Positions 16,311-25,809 of a stretch of DNA of 64,000 nt are shown here, in pieces. The stretch is from assembly GCA_020634755.1 (NCBI GenBank), contig JACKBC010000023.1, positions 1 through 64,000 of the forward strand, read 5' to 3'. Each line of letters starts with the position of its first letter. The stretch's first letter is position 1. Below the pieces are notes generated by a model, which worked only from the letters and a program-made list of their open reading frames with translations, did not search any database and was not told the DNA's origin. This DNA comes from Caldilineaceae bacterium. GTDB lineage: Bacteria; Chloroflexota; Anaerolineae; Caldilineales; Caldilineaceae. Both the position numbers and the translations under genes were made by a program.

Positions 16311-16386
16311 AGCTAGATGATGGCGGTTGGGCAACGCCAGAGCCATCATCAAACTTAAAGAGCTAGATGACGGCGGTTGGGCATGG
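16311..16386. repeat. Direct repeat of GCTAGATGAYGGCGGTTGGGCA in intergenic DNA
   Basis: The block occurs at about 16311 and again at about 16361. The first copy also pairs with GCCATCATC just downstream. The rest of 16296-16550 contains family A-like debris (GCGCAAGTCGTG) and no gene. Confidence 0.55.
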
Positions 16387-16550
16387 AAATTTTGTTAACC
16401 ATTCAAACACAACTGGCGCTGTGCGAATGGGCGCAAACAAGCGTTGATTCGCTTGCCTGAAAAAGGGCGCCCGCCCGAGCAAAGCCAAGCGCAAGTCGTG
16501 TCAAAATCAGTATAGCACGCTGGCGCTTTTTAGGCTATTGAGAAACCAGA

Positions 16551-17531
16551 TTATGCCTGAAACGCGTCCATCAACAATTCGTAGGAACGCAGGCGGGCTT
16601 GAAAATCATATGTAATGGTGACGGTCATAATCTCATCGGCGCCAAACTCCTGGGCCAGCTGCAACAGCCCCTGCTTCACTTGCTGTGGATCACCAACGAC
16701 CGCCCGATAAAATTTGTTATGCAGAAAAGCCAATTCCTGATCATTGTATGGGTATGCTTCAGCTTCCTCTACCGGCGGCACTCGCACTTCCTGTTCGCCG
16801 CGGGCAAAGCGCAAAAAGAGCAGCTGGCGGCTCATGGCCAATCGCCTGGCTTCCGCCTCGGTCTCGGCGCAAATCACGTTCACCGTGAGCATTGTGGTGG
16901 GCTCGGCAAGCTGCTCCGATGGCGTAAACTGGGTCCGATACAGTTCAAAAATTTGGGAACTCATTTGGCTATTGATAAAGAGGGCAAAATTATAGGGCAG
17001 GCCATAGTGGGCGGCCAGCAGCGCGCTTTCATGGCTGGAACCGAGCATCCAGATGGGCGGAGGGCTGGGCGCCGCCGGCGTAATGCGCGGTCGAAAGCTG
17101 GGGTCGGTGAGCATCAGACGCAGCTCTTCCACCAGCGTGGGAAAGCGCTCAAATTTGGGGCGGCCATCGGTGGCCAATATCTGCGCCGTACGCATGTCGG
17201 AGCCGGGCGCGCGGCCCACGCCCAGATCAATGCGGCCGGGATATAGGTTGGAAAGCAGCGAAAATGTTTCGGCCACTTTAAAGGCGCTGTAGTGGGGCAA
17301 CATAACGCCGCCCGACCCAATGCGGATCCGCTGCGTGGCGGCGCCCACCGCAGCCAATAGAACTTCGGGCGCACTGCCGGCCAGGCTGGTTGTGTTGTGA
17401 TGTTCCGATACCCAGAAGCGATGGTAGCCCAACGCCTCTACATGTTGGGCCAGCTGTAATGTCTCTTGCAGCGCCTGTTGCGCCGTGCCGCCTTGGCGGA
17501 TGGGAGATTGGTCAAGAATGGATAGTCGCAT
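16551..17531 (-). CDS. LLM class flavin-dependent oxidoreductase (MsnO8-like group)
   Basis: 326 aa. Luciferase-like TIM barrel that uses reduced FMN or F420. The N-terminus MRLSILDQSPIRQGGT and the blocks FWVSEHHNTTSLAGSAPEVL, IRIGSGGVMLPHYS and GRIDLGVGRAPGSD mark the single-domain bacterial luciferase-like group often called MsnO8. The substrate is unknown. The neighbour at 28843 is a deazaflavin-type protein, so F420 may exist in this organism, but this family usually takes FMN. Confidence 0.9.
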   Translation of the reverse strand: MRLSILDQSPIRQGGTAQQALQETLQLAQHVEALGYHRFWVSEHHNTTSLAGSAPEVLLAAVGAATQRIRIGSGGVMLPHYSAFKVAETFSLLSNLYPGRIDLGVGRAPGSDMRTAQILATDGRPKFERFPTLVEELRLMLTDPSFRPRITPAAPSPPPIWMLGSSHESALLAAHYGLPYNFALFINSQMSSQIFELYRTQFTPSEQLAEPTTMLTVNVICAETEAEARRLAMSRQLLFLRFARGEQEVRVPPVEEAEAYPYNDQELAFLHNKFYRAVVGDPQQVKQGLLQLAQEFGADEIMTVTITYDFQARLRSYELLMDAFQA

Positions 17532-17644
17532 GATTTTCGCTCAGTTTCAAGGTGGGTTCAGCCACACACTTTTCTGGTCAGATGTGTGCCCATGAATGGC
17601 TAGTAGACAACGGCGTAAATAAACCGATGGTTGGCCGTGGCGTC

Positions 17645-17677
17645 AGCAGTTCGACTTCTCGGAGAAGTCGAACTGCT
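17645..17677. other. Strong palindromic hairpin
   Basis: A 16-bp perfect inverted repeat (AGCAGTTCGACTTCTC and its complement) separated by one base. No T-run on either side, so it is a hairpin in the intergenic gap rather than a standard terminator. Confidence 0.65.
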
Positions 17678-17707
17678 TAACCGTAGGTGAACTTAGGCCG
17701 TCGTATA

Positions 17708-18895
17708 CTAGCAGCCCTCGGCGCCGGGGCGGTTGGTAATGGGCAGAAAGAATAGATTGTCGCCCAGGGGCAGACCCACACCGCTGGGGGCTTCGCGGAA
17801 TTGGATGGTAACCGGTTCGCTCCAAACGCCGGGATAGCGCTGATTGGGAAAAACGCCGGCGGAAAGCTGCTCGGCGCGCGGCCGAATACGGAACTCATAG
17901 TTCACATTGACGCCGGGTGCTTCATAACGATGGCAGCCCGCACCCACAACATCGGTGAGTAGGTCGTTCCATGAGTTTGTGCCCTGCTGGCGCACCTGGA
18001 TATCAAAGAGCAGCTGATGGCTGCCACCCTCAATGGCCTCAATGTCCGACCCCAACTCGCCAGCCCAATGCAGCTTGGCGCTGCTGCCGCGCACCTGAAA
18101 CGTATTGGGCAACAGCGTTGTGCCGCTCAAAACTTGGGTTCCGGAGATGGTGAGTTGGGCAGTGGGCGCCTTGACCAGGCTCAGCGCGTCGATAAAAGCG
18201 TGATTGCCGTGATGCTGAGACGGGCTGTTGACGCGGGCAAAAACCGTCACCTTGGCGCCTTGCGCCACCACCCCCAGCCGCACATTGCTCCACCCCACGC
18301 GTGCGTCATTTTCATCCACAAAGTTGTCGCGGTTTTCCGCCCAAACCACAGTATCCGCCAGCGGATCTGTGCCGCCGGTGGGGTCAATCCCGGCCATTTT
18401 GGCAATATACTGCTCCTCAGGACAATCGCTGGGGACGGCGCTGCCACCACATAGGCTGAGCATCCAGCTGCTTAAGCTATAAGCCGTCCCCGTCATCACA
18501 TCGGTTTGCTGATAAAAGGCCACGTCGAATGGTTTGCCCGGATCGGGTGGTGTTTCAATATCTTTGGCGCGCACAACAATGCTGTCAATGCCATCAATGC
18601 GCTCGACGTGGGCGCTGCCATCACAACTGCCGGCAAAAAAGATGCGCGCGCTGGCCACCACGGGCGCACCCATTATTTCAGCCATCTGCCAGCCATTGGG
18701 CACAAATACCTCGACGCCATCACTATTTGTGACAGCATAATAGCCGTTGGTGCATTCAAAACTGGGGTTGACCAAGCCAGCCGGGCCCGACAGGGGGCCA
18801 TTCTGCGCATGGGCGGCCCCTGGCATCATGCCAACAAGGAGGCCGATCAGTGCCCATAGGCCCAAACGCATACAGAGTACACAACTTTTATACAT
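17708..18895 (-). CDS. Secreted protein, jelly-roll-like, with C-terminal FFLPI motif
   Basis: 395 aa. Sec signal peptide ending about GAAHAQ. The first ~230 residues (LVNPSFECTNGYY..., FDVAFYQQTDVMTGTAYSLSSWM, SNVRLGVVAQGAKVTVFARV) look like a carbohydrate-binding-type beta-sandwich. A second domain (LSGTTLLPNTFQVRGSSAKLHW...YEFRIRPRAEQ) is fibronectin-like. The C-terminus ends NLFFLPITNRPGAEGC, resembling the Tyr/Phe-Leu-Pro motif of three other secreted proteins here. Role unknown; an extracellular binding or surface function is inference. Confidence 0.75.
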   Translation of the reverse strand: MYKSCVLCMRLGLWALIGLLVGMMPGAAHAQNGPLSGPAGLVNPSFECTNGYYAVTNSDGVEVFVPNGWQMAEIMGAPVVASARIFFAGSCDGSAHVERIDGIDSIVVRAKDIETPPDPGKPFDVAFYQQTDVMTGTAYSLSSWMLSLCGGSAVPSDCPEEQYIAKMAGIDPTGGTDPLADTVVWAENRDNFVDENDARVGWSNVRLGVVAQGAKVTVFARVNSPSQHHGNHAFIDALSLVKAPTAQLTISGTQVLSGTTLLPNTFQVRGSSAKLHWAGELGSDIEAIEGGSHQLLFDIQVRQQGTNSWNDLLTDVVGAGCHRYEAPGVNVNYEFRIRPRAEQLSAGVFPNQRYPGVWSEPVTIQFREAPSGVGLPLGDNLFFLPITNRPGAEGC

Positions 18896-18969
18896 GGTGA
18901 TGCTTTCCGTGGAGAAACAGGGAATCGGAAATCAGGCACAGCGCGTCACGCCCCGTGCGCAATCTCCCC

Positions 18970-19770
18970 CTAACGCTCGGTGAGCCAGGCCAACATGGCA
19001 AAGAGACCGCATTGCCCATGTTCGGCACGGTGGCTAAAAAAATCATTGGTGCTTTGGGCCGTATCAATGGCGCTAATTTCAATCTGCGCGGCTGGAATGC
19101 CGGCCTGTATCAGTTGTTGCGCATTGGCCTGCCACAGATCAAAGTATGCGTTCTGCTCCGGTCCGTTGGGATAGCGAAAAAAGCGCGCTGGCCGCGGCAA
19201 CTTGGCTTGCGCCATCTGCACCACTTCGGGTCCCACCTCATAGGATGAGGGCCCAATGCTGGGCCCAATACAGGCCAGCAGTTGCGCGGGCTCGCTGCCA
19301 TAGGCCGCCTGCATGGCCCACAAGGTGGCCACGGCCGCGCCATTCACCGTGCCGCGCCAGCCGGCATGACAACCGCCCAGTGCGTGGCGAACTGGATCGT
19401 AGAGCAGTACGGGCACACAGTCGGCAAAGACCCAACTGAGCGGCAGGCCAATGGCATCCGTAATCAGCCCGTCGGTGGCGTCGAACCAGCGGCCAGCATC
19501 GCTGGATTCCACCTTGGCCACCGTGGTGCCGTGCACCTGGTGGCCATAAACCACGTCGCGCCAATTGACGCCCACGGCATCGGCAAAACGCTGCCGGTTC
19601 TCCTGCACGCGCGCCGGTTCATCGCCCCGTTTGACGCTAAAGTTGAGCGTATGCCAGGGCGCAGGAGAAACGCCGCCATGTCGTGTGCTCACATGGGCAG
19701 AGACGGATTGATTGGCTAATGAATCAAATGTGTAGGTGATGACGCCATTGGGGTGTAAAACGCGCTGCAT
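18970..19770 (-). CDS. pgeF: Peptidoglycan editing factor PgeF (laccase-domain, DUF152)
   Basis: 266 aa from the ATG at 19770; the frame continues upstream to a TTG at 19833 with a ribosome site placed too close. The family removes L-Ser wrongly incorporated in muropeptides and also shows purine nucleoside phosphorylase activity. Metal-site motifs are present: VYGHQVHGTTV (His-x2-His), FADCVPVLLYDP and the signature GGCHAGWRGTVNGA. Length is normal. It stands alone. Confidence 0.92.
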   Translation of the reverse strand: MQRVLHPNGVITYTFDSLANQSVSAHVSTRHGGVSPAPWHTLNFSVKRGDEPARVQENRQRFADAVGVNWRDVVYGHQVHGTTVAKVESSDAGRWFDATDGLITDAIGLPLSWVFADCVPVLLYDPVRHALGGCHAGWRGTVNGAAVATLWAMQAAYGSEPAQLLACIGPSIGPSSYEVGPEVVQMAQAKLPRPARFFRYPNGPEQNAYFDLWQANAQQLIQAGIPAAQIEISAIDTAQSTNDFFSHRAEHGQCGLFAMLAWLTER

Positions 19771-19935
19771 AGCATTCAAGTGTACGACTTTCTGGTATTC
19801 GGAGCAAATATCTGATTCGCTTGCAAAGCACAATTTCTCACCTGGAACATTATAGTTAAGTCTGACGTTTGTTACGGGAACTGGCTGTTTTTATGGTGCT
19901 GAATAGTTCGGTACTGGTATCAATGTGAGTGCAGA

Positions 19936-20652
19936 ATGAACAAATTAGGCTCGTTATATACTTTTGTGATGGAACATCGCGATCGGTTGCTGTTGATGTT
20001 GCTGCTGTTTCTCTCGACATTATTGAGCATTGTCATGGTCGTATTCCGGGTAATGTACAGCAATTCGTGGATCTACATTTTCTTAATTTGGAACTTGTTT
20101 CTGGCCTGGATACCGCTTGGCTGCGCCATTTTGCTCTGGTGGTTGGTGCGCTGGGAATTGCACTCACCACTCATTGTGCTGCCGGTGGTAGGTGTGTGGC
20201 TGGCCTTTTTCCCCAATGCGCCGTACATCGTGACGGATTTTCTACATTTGACCCCTCGCCACAGCATTCCGATCTGGTATGATTTGATGCTCATCTTCTC
20301 CTTTGCCTGGAATGGGCTTTCGGTCGGCTATGCATCACTCTGGATTATGCAGAATTTAGCCGAGCAGCTCTATGGGCGTTTGGTTGGCTGGCTGCTGGTA
20401 GTGGGCACCCTGGCCGTCAGCGGCTTTGGCATCTACATTGGCCGCTTTTTGCGCTGGAACAGCTGGGATTTCCTGACCGACCCCCATGGGCTGCTGCAAG
20501 ACATTGCACCCCGCATCTTGAACCCCCTAGAGCACCCGCAAACCGCAGCCGTATCGCTGCTCTTCTCTACCTTTCTGCTCCTCTCCTACCTCACCATCAC
20601 CATGCTCATTGCCGCCAAATGGCAGCCAGGCCTGGCCGTAACGCAGAAGTAA
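19936..20652 (+). CDS. DUF1361 domain membrane protein
   Basis: 238 aa with six or seven membrane segments. The DUF1361 hallmarks are present: WLAFFPNAPYIVTDFLHL, IPIWYDLMLIFSFAWNGL and FLRWNSWDFLTDP. Charged and aromatic residues cluster in these loops. Function of the family is unknown. A hairpin follows the stop at 20659. Confidence 0.9.
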   Translation: MNKLGSLYTFVMEHRDRLLLMLLLFLSTLLSIVMVVFRVMYSNSWIYIFLIWNLFLAWIPLGCAILLWWLVRWELHSPLIVLPVVGVWLAFFPNAPYIVTDFLHLTPRHSIPIWYDLMLIFSFAWNGLSVGYASLWIMQNLAEQLYGRLVGWLLVVGTLAVSGFGIYIGRFLRWNSWDFLTDPHGLLQDIAPRILNPLEHPQTAAVSLLFSTFLLLSYLTITMLIAAKWQPGLAVTQK

Positions 20653-20658
20653 CCCAGT

Positions 20659-20704
20659 ACTGGTTGATTAGATGAGCACCCTATAAATCGCCTAATCAAC
20701 CAGT
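20659..20704 (+). terminator. Terminator-like hairpin
   Basis: A 13-bp perfect stem (ACTGGTTGATTAG and complement) directly after the DUF1361 stop. The T-run is poor (TTGACTCTT), so termination is likely but not certain. Confidence 0.6.
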
Positions 20705-20795
20705 TTGACTCTTACTTCAATTTCCCATCGAACCTTTTGCAATTTCTGGTATCTTTTATAGTGAATGCATTCACTGCGATAACAGGAGTTGCGTG

Positions 20796-21944
20796 ATGAC
20801 AGATGACTTTAACCAAATTATTGAACAAGCCAAAGCTGGTGATCCGGCAGCTTGGGCAACGTTGACACAACGTTTCCAAACGCCGGCCGTGCGCGCTGCA
20901 TACACCATTCTGGGCGATCGCGATGAAGCCGATGATGCGGTGCAGGATGGATGGCTGCTGGCGCTACATAAGCTAGATGATTTGCGCGAACCAGCGCGAT
21001 TTGGCGGCTGGTTCTATCGCATTGTGGCCAATGTAGCGTTACGCAGACGGCAGCAACGTACAGCACAGGTTGCCAATCTCGAACTGTTAGAAAAGGCCGT
21101 GCAGCCAGACGCAGAAGCTACAGATGCTGCGGCCCGGTTAGATCGACTGCCGCTGGCCTTGCAAGCCCTTTCCACCCGGGATCAAATCGTCGTGTCGCTA
21201 CACTATTTCAGTGGCGCGCCCGTAGCAACCATTGCCCATGTATTGGGCATTCCCTTGGGCACGGTCAAAAGTCGCCTGCATCATGCACGTCAAACATTGC
21301 GAAAGGAGTTTGAAAAAATGAATAACCAAGGTATTGCGCGCCCCGATCACATTCCAGCGGACTTCCGACAGACCATTGCCGGCACCGGCGGCGAAATTCC
21401 GTGGCAGCCAATCTTCAATGGCGCCTTTGCCGGCTGGCTTGCCAATCGGCAATCCGTTCCCACGGGCGCCACACCCACCGGATGGAAAAGTGTGGGGTCT
21501 GATGGATTAGTTGGCGAAGATTATGCAAACGGGTTACTTCTTACGTATGGCAAACTGGAGTGGCAAGACCTGGAGCTATCGCTGCTGGTGACGCCGTTGG
21601 CTGGCGGCAACGCGCAGATTCTCTTGCGTTGCAACGAGCAGGCCAACGGCTGGTATCTGGTCGATCTGCTCATGGGCTGGCAGGCCATTGCCATTAGCCG
21701 CTTAACGTTCGATGCACAGGGCAACACCGAGCAAGTGAAACTGAGCGTGGTCGACTATCCGCTGGAACATGGCCACGAATACGCCCTGAGCATTGCCACC
21801 CGCGGCCATTCGATCACCACATACATGGATGGTGCGTTGGTGAATCAATTGACCAACGCAACCTGGCTCGGTGGACGCGTGGGGCTAAATGTGTGGAAAG
21901 GTAAAACGCTCTTTCGAGACATGAAACTGCGCTTGCTACGGTAG
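20796..21944 (+). CDS. ECF-type sigma-70 factor fused to a C-terminal lectin-like (DUF1080/LamG-type) domain
   Basis: 382 aa from the ATG at 20796, with AGGAG 7 nt upstream. Residues 1-175 are an ECF sigma factor. Region 2 includes DEADDAVQDGWLLALHKL and FGGWFYRIVANVALRRRQ; region 4 includes TIAHVLGIPLGTVKSRLHHAR. After a short Pro-containing linker, residues ~200-382 form a beta-sandwich: PIFNGAFAGWLAN, ILLRCNEQANGWYLVDLL, HSITTYMDGALVNQ, GRVGLNVWKGKTLFRDMKLR. That pattern matches 3-keto-disaccharide hydrolase/concanavalin-like domains. No membrane segment separates the halves, so the sensing domain would be cytoplasmic. No anti-sigma gene is adjacent. Confidence 0.85.
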   Translation: MTDDFNQIIEQAKAGDPAAWATLTQRFQTPAVRAAYTILGDRDEADDAVQDGWLLALHKLDDLREPARFGGWFYRIVANVALRRRQQRTAQVANLELLEKAVQPDAEATDAAARLDRLPLALQALSTRDQIVVSLHYFSGAPVATIAHVLGIPLGTVKSRLHHARQTLRKEFEKMNNQGIARPDHIPADFRQTIAGTGGEIPWQPIFNGAFAGWLANRQSVPTGATPTGWKSVGSDGLVGEDYANGLLLTYGKLEWQDLELSLLVTPLAGGNAQILLRCNEQANGWYLVDLLMGWQAIAISRLTFDAQGNTEQVKLSVVDYPLEHGHEYALSIATRGHSITTYMDGALVNQLTNATWLGGRVGLNVWKGKTLFRDMKLRLLR

Positions 21945-22130
21945 CTCTACCACGACTTACGCAACGCCGGTGGCTCGCCAACGCGAGCAGTCTGCAATCA
22001 ATATGGCTTCTACTCTGGCTGGCGAAAGTCCGATCTACGAAAGCGCTTTAAAAGAAGTGGGAAACATGGATAATCATTCAAAGCCTCCGCTTTCCAGTAA
22101 TCACAATAAGCAGTCAATTTAACGGCAAAC

Positions 22131-22177
22131 AAACAAGAAGTGCGGTTGAACACGATATCGACCGCACTTCTTGTTTT
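22131..22177 (+). terminator. Strong intrinsic terminator
   Basis: A 16-bp stem AAACAAGAAGTGCGGT with its exact complement, 14-nt loop, ending in TTGTTTT. Probably ends the transcript of the sigma-factor gene 190 bp upstream. Confidence 0.8.
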
Positions 22178-22475
22178 ACATTGGTCAACCAACCGCTCTT
22201 GAATTGTAGACGTGGGTTATCACCTTTGTGCATATCCGCTATTCGGACAACGGCTAGGGCCAGCGCGAACCATAAAACAGCAGGGTTAAAACCCGCGGCT
22301 GACACGGCAAAGCGCTCTCAACCGCTTGTCATTTAGCCGTTGCGGCGGCTTTTCATTGTCAGCTGCCGGATTTATCCGTTGCGATTACCAAGTTCGCCAT
22401 GGCCCTAGACAACGGCGGATGGTAATTTACTTACTACGTATATTATTGTATATTCAAAGGGAGAAGCCCTGGTTG

Positions 22476-22582
22476 ACTGACAAATCTCATTTACCGCAAA
22501 GATCGCAAGGAAACGCGCAGAATCTACTCGGATACCCTTTGCGCATCTTCGCGCCCTTGGCGGTGGAAAGATGAAACGTGTC
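22476..22582. repeat. Imperfect long inverted repeat
   Basis: The left arm (ACCGCAAAGATCGCAAGG and ACGCGCAGAA) pairs with the right arm (TTTGCGCATCTTCGCGCCC and TTGGCGGT); outer CTGAC/GTCAG also match. It sits 80 bp before the amidohydrolase gene. No gene is seen in 21945-22662 apart from this repeat and the terminator. Confidence 0.6.
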
Positions 22583-22662
22583 AGTTCACCAAGGGAGCAA
22601 CCATAGCCCCAAATTTTAAATGAAGCCGCGCAAGTGCCGACACCCACAAAGGAGCGATCCCC

Positions 22663-23487
22663 ATGATCATCGACACCCATCTGCACTTTTGGGATTGGGC
22701 CACCTATTCCAAACATGCTTGGGTTCAGGACAAGCCCCTGCTGCACCGCAGCTTTTTGCCGCCCGATGTTAAGCCCCACTTTGATGCCTGTGGTGTGGAC
22801 AAAGGCGTCATCATTGAGGCGGGCGTGTCCCATGAACTCAATCTCTGGTGGCTGGAGTTGGCCCGGCAATATGAGTATGTGGGCGCCGCCGTGCTGGGTT
22901 GCCGATTGGAGCAGCCCGACTTGTTTGACTGGTTTGACCAATATGGCGAAAGCGATTATTTCGTGGGCATGCGCACCTCACCCGTTGGTCCGCCGGATAG
23001 CTGGATGGACAATACCGCCGCCCAAAACAGCCTGGCCGAAATGGCGCGCCGCGGGCTGGTGCTCGATCTGCTGGTGGGCTATCAAGCCTTTGCAGCCGTG
23101 GCCCAGCTGGCCGCCGCACACCCCAATCTGCCCATGATCCTAGACCACTGCGCCAACCCGCCCATCCGCGCTCAGCAGCTTGACGCCTGGGCCGCCGCGC
23201 TGATCCCGCTGGCAGCTTATCCCAATATCCACATTAAATACTCATCGGCGCTGCTCTACACGTACCCCGAACCAGCGGCCCCTTTGATGCAGCCGGTGGT
23301 GGATCTGCTCTTTGAACACTTTGGCCCAGCGCGCATGATGTGGGGCTCCAACTGGCCGGTAGAGCTGCTGGGTGGCGCCTATGAAGATGCATTTATGGTC
23401 ATGCAGCAGGCCACGCCCACTTTGAGTGCCGATGAATATGAAGGACTTTATGGTAACAACGCAGCACAATTTTACAAAGTGCAATAG
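22663..23487 (+). CDS. Amidohydrolase family protein (amidohydrolase_2, TIM barrel)
   Basis: 274 aa. The N-terminal metal motif is DTHLHFWDW (HxH). The later blocks are MILDHCANPP (His) and MWGSNWPVE (Asp replaced by Asn in some relatives; here SNWP), as in the fuconolactonase/2-pyrone-4,6-dicarboxylate lactonase group (PF04909). Likely a hydrolase of a lactone or small carboxylate; the substrate is not clear. AAAGGAGCGATCCCC precedes the ATG. Confidence 0.85.
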   Translation: MIIDTHLHFWDWATYSKHAWVQDKPLLHRSFLPPDVKPHFDACGVDKGVIIEAGVSHELNLWWLELARQYEYVGAAVLGCRLEQPDLFDWFDQYGESDYFVGMRTSPVGPPDSWMDNTAAQNSLAEMARRGLVLDLLVGYQAFAAVAQLAAAHPNLPMILDHCANPPIRAQQLDAWAAALIPLAAYPNIHIKYSSALLYTYPEPAAPLMQPVVDLLFEHFGPARMMWGSNWPVELLGGAYEDAFMVMQQATPTLSADEYEGLYGNNAAQFYKVQ

Positions 23488-23584
23488 CGATGCCGAATGT
23501 CTCTTTGGTTAAGTTCGTAGAAACCGCAAACAATACGAGCTTCCGCTCAAAATTTATGGATCTTATCGGGACCGGGGATACGCC

Positions 23585-24571
23585 GTGAAGCCATTTGGTG
23601 AATTGACAGAGCGTGGTCAGGCGCGCCGCTTGCAGCGGTTGGCGGCTGCGGCATTGCAACAATACGCCCTAACCGTGAGCCGTATTCGGTTGATCGCCGT
23701 ACACACAAATTGCCTCTTCCGCATAGACACAGTCGATGGCGCCAAGTATGCACTGCGCATTTGCACACCGGGTGAACACACGCTCGCGGACAATTTGGCC
23801 GAAATAACGTGGCTCACCGCCTTGCAGCGTGATACCGATCTGCACGTCCCCACACCTATCCACAATCGCAACGGCAGCCCCATTACCATGGCGGAAGCCG
23901 CAGGCGTGCCCGAAGTACGTCGCTGCATCCTGTTTGAATGGATACCGGGTAGAGCGCTAGACGCGCGGCTGACGGTGGCAAATTATGCCAAACTGGGCGC
24001 GATCTCAGCCAAACTTCATCAGCATGGGGCTTTATTTCAACCCCCAGCCGACTTCCAGCCCATGCGCTGGAATAAACCATTCTATTATCCCCATGAGCCG
24101 GTGGTGATTTATGCAGAAAAGTATCGCTCCTTCTTCCCACCGCAACGCATGACAATTATCGAGGAAACACTGGCTCATGTTAAACCGCTGTTGGCCCGCC
24201 TCAATGCCAATACAAGCGCACAACACGTCATCCACGGCGATCTGCATATGTGGAACGTCCATGTCCATCGAGGCACTCTCTACCTGCTCGATTTTGAAGA
24301 TTTGATGATTGGTTCGCCGCTACAGGATGTGGCTATAACGCTCTATTATGGGCGCAATCGCGCTGATTATGCAGCCTTGGCCGCGGCTTTTGAAAAAGGC
24401 TATAATACAGTTCTGCCCTGGCCGGCCTCGTCCCTCTACGAATTGGAAACGCTGATTGCCGCACGCACCCTCATGTTTATCAATTATGTAGCGTACAGTT
24501 CATCGCAGCCGCTAAAACAGATTGAGCCAATGAGTGATCGATTGGCCGCCTTTTTACAGAAGTGGAAATAA
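23585..24571 (+). CDS. Phosphotransferase of the aminoglycoside/homoserine kinase-like (APH) family
   Basis: 328 aa starting at GTG 23585 with GGGGAT upstream. Kinase-like fold: the N-lobe has NCLFRIDTVDGAKYALRICTPG, and the catalytic loop is VIHGDLHMWNVHVH (Asp in HGDLH, Asn in MWN). The metal-binding Asp is in YLLDFEDLMIG. It resembles Ser/Thr homoserine-kinase-type APH proteins such as SrkA. The substrate is unknown. It ends four bases before the next gene, so it is co-transcribed with the YcaQ-like gene. Confidence 0.87.
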   Translation: MKPFGELTERGQARRLQRLAAAALQQYALTVSRIRLIAVHTNCLFRIDTVDGAKYALRICTPGEHTLADNLAEITWLTALQRDTDLHVPTPIHNRNGSPITMAEAAGVPEVRRCILFEWIPGRALDARLTVANYAKLGAISAKLHQHGALFQPPADFQPMRWNKPFYYPHEPVVIYAEKYRSFFPPQRMTIIEETLAHVKPLLARLNANTSAQHVIHGDLHMWNVHVHRGTLYLLDFEDLMIGSPLQDVAITLYYGRNRADYAALAAAFEKGYNTVLPWPASSLYELETLIAARTLMFINYVAYSSSQPLKQIEPMSDRLAAFLQKWK

Positions 24572-24575
24572 CCTT

Positions 24576-25793
24576 ATGCGCACCATTTCACCACAAATCG
24601 CCCGCCGCCTGGCTATCTCGGCCCAACGGCTCACCGGCCCACGTCCCCGCCCTACTGCCAATGGTATGCTGGAACTCTTTCGCGATCTGCGCTGCGTGCA
24701 GATCGACCCCATCCGCGCCGTAGAGCGCACCGAACTGCTGGTGCTCTGGAGCCGCTTGGGTAAATTTGACCCAGCCGTGCTGGAGCAATTGCTGTGGCAG
24801 GACAAAACGCTCTTTGAATATTGGGCGCACTGCGCCTCCATTGTGCTGACTGAAGATTACCCCATCTTTCGCCACCAAATGGCGCGCCACGCTGAAAAAT
24901 ATCCCCAAGATCAGGAATGGGTCGAGACCAATGGCGCTCAGCGCGATCACATATATGCGCGGCTGCATGCGGTTGGCGCCCAAAGCACGGCGGCGTTTGA
25001 TGACCTCATCGAACGCGAATGGCAATCATCGGGCTGGAACGGCAATCGCAATGTGGGCATGGTGCTCATGCACCTTTGGTTCAACGGAGAGCTGGCCGTG
25101 GCCGGGCGCAGCGGCAACAAAAAGCTGTGGCACTTGGCCCAGGAATGGATGCCGCAGTGGACGCCGCGCCACGAGCTAGAACCAGAGGCCCTGACTTATA
25201 TTGCCGCCCAACATGCGCTACGTAGTCTGGGGGCCGGCTCGGCTCGCCACATTCGGCAACACTTTATTCGCAGTAAATATCCCAAGCTGGAGCAGGTGCT
25301 CAAACAGCTGGTCAAAGAGGGCAAAGTGGAGCCATTGCAGGTGGTGGAAAAAGGCCAGCCGTGGAAAGAGACCTGGTACATTCACGCCGACCGGCTGCCG
25401 CTGCTGGAGCAGATCGAAGCGGGCGACTGGCGCGGGCGCACCGTGCTGCTCTCCCCCTTCGACAACTTAATCTGTGACCGGGTGCGCACGGAACAGCTCT
25501 TTAACTTTTACTATCGTATTGAGATCTATGTGCCCAAGGCCAAGCGTCAATATGGTTATTATGTACTGCCCATTCTGCATGGCGACCAGCTCATTGGCCG
25601 CATCGACTCGCGCATGGATCGCAAAGAAGGGCGCTACTATGTGGAGAATGTTTATGCGGAGGAAAACGCGCCCATGACCAAAAAAGCCGGGCGTGAGCTG
25701 GGCCGGGCGCTGCGGAACTTGGCCAGATTCTTGGGCACAAACCAGGTGGTCTATGGAGAAAACATCCCCACGGCCTGGCGGGCTGAAATGTAG
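24576..25793 (+). CDS. Winged-helix DNA glycosylase of the YcaQ/AlkX family
   Basis: 405 aa from the ATG at 24576. The family (HTH_42) unhooks interstrand crosslinks or removes bulky alkylated bases. The signature LRCVQIDPIRAVERTELLVLWSRLG holds the conserved QxD segment. Further blocks are FEYWAHCASIVL, VGMVLMHLWFNGELAVAGRSG and TVLLSPFDNLICDRVRTEQLFNFYYRIEIYVP. Normal length, no signal peptide. Translation may be coupled to the upstream kinase-like gene. Confidence 0.9.
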   Translation: MRTISPQIARRLAISAQRLTGPRPRPTANGMLELFRDLRCVQIDPIRAVERTELLVLWSRLGKFDPAVLEQLLWQDKTLFEYWAHCASIVLTEDYPIFRHQMARHAEKYPQDQEWVETNGAQRDHIYARLHAVGAQSTAAFDDLIEREWQSSGWNGNRNVGMVLMHLWFNGELAVAGRSGNKKLWHLAQEWMPQWTPRHELEPEALTYIAAQHALRSLGAGSARHIRQHFIRSKYPKLEQVLKQLVKEGKVEPLQVVEKGQPWKETWYIHADRLPLLEQIEAGDWRGRTVLLSPFDNLICDRVRTEQLFNFYYRIEIYVPKAKRQYGYYVLPILHGDQLIGRIDSRMDRKEGRYYVENVYAEENAPMTKKAGRELGRALRNLARFLGTNQVVYGENIPTAWRAEM

Positions 25794-25809
25794 CCAAACC
25801 GCTTGGGGC

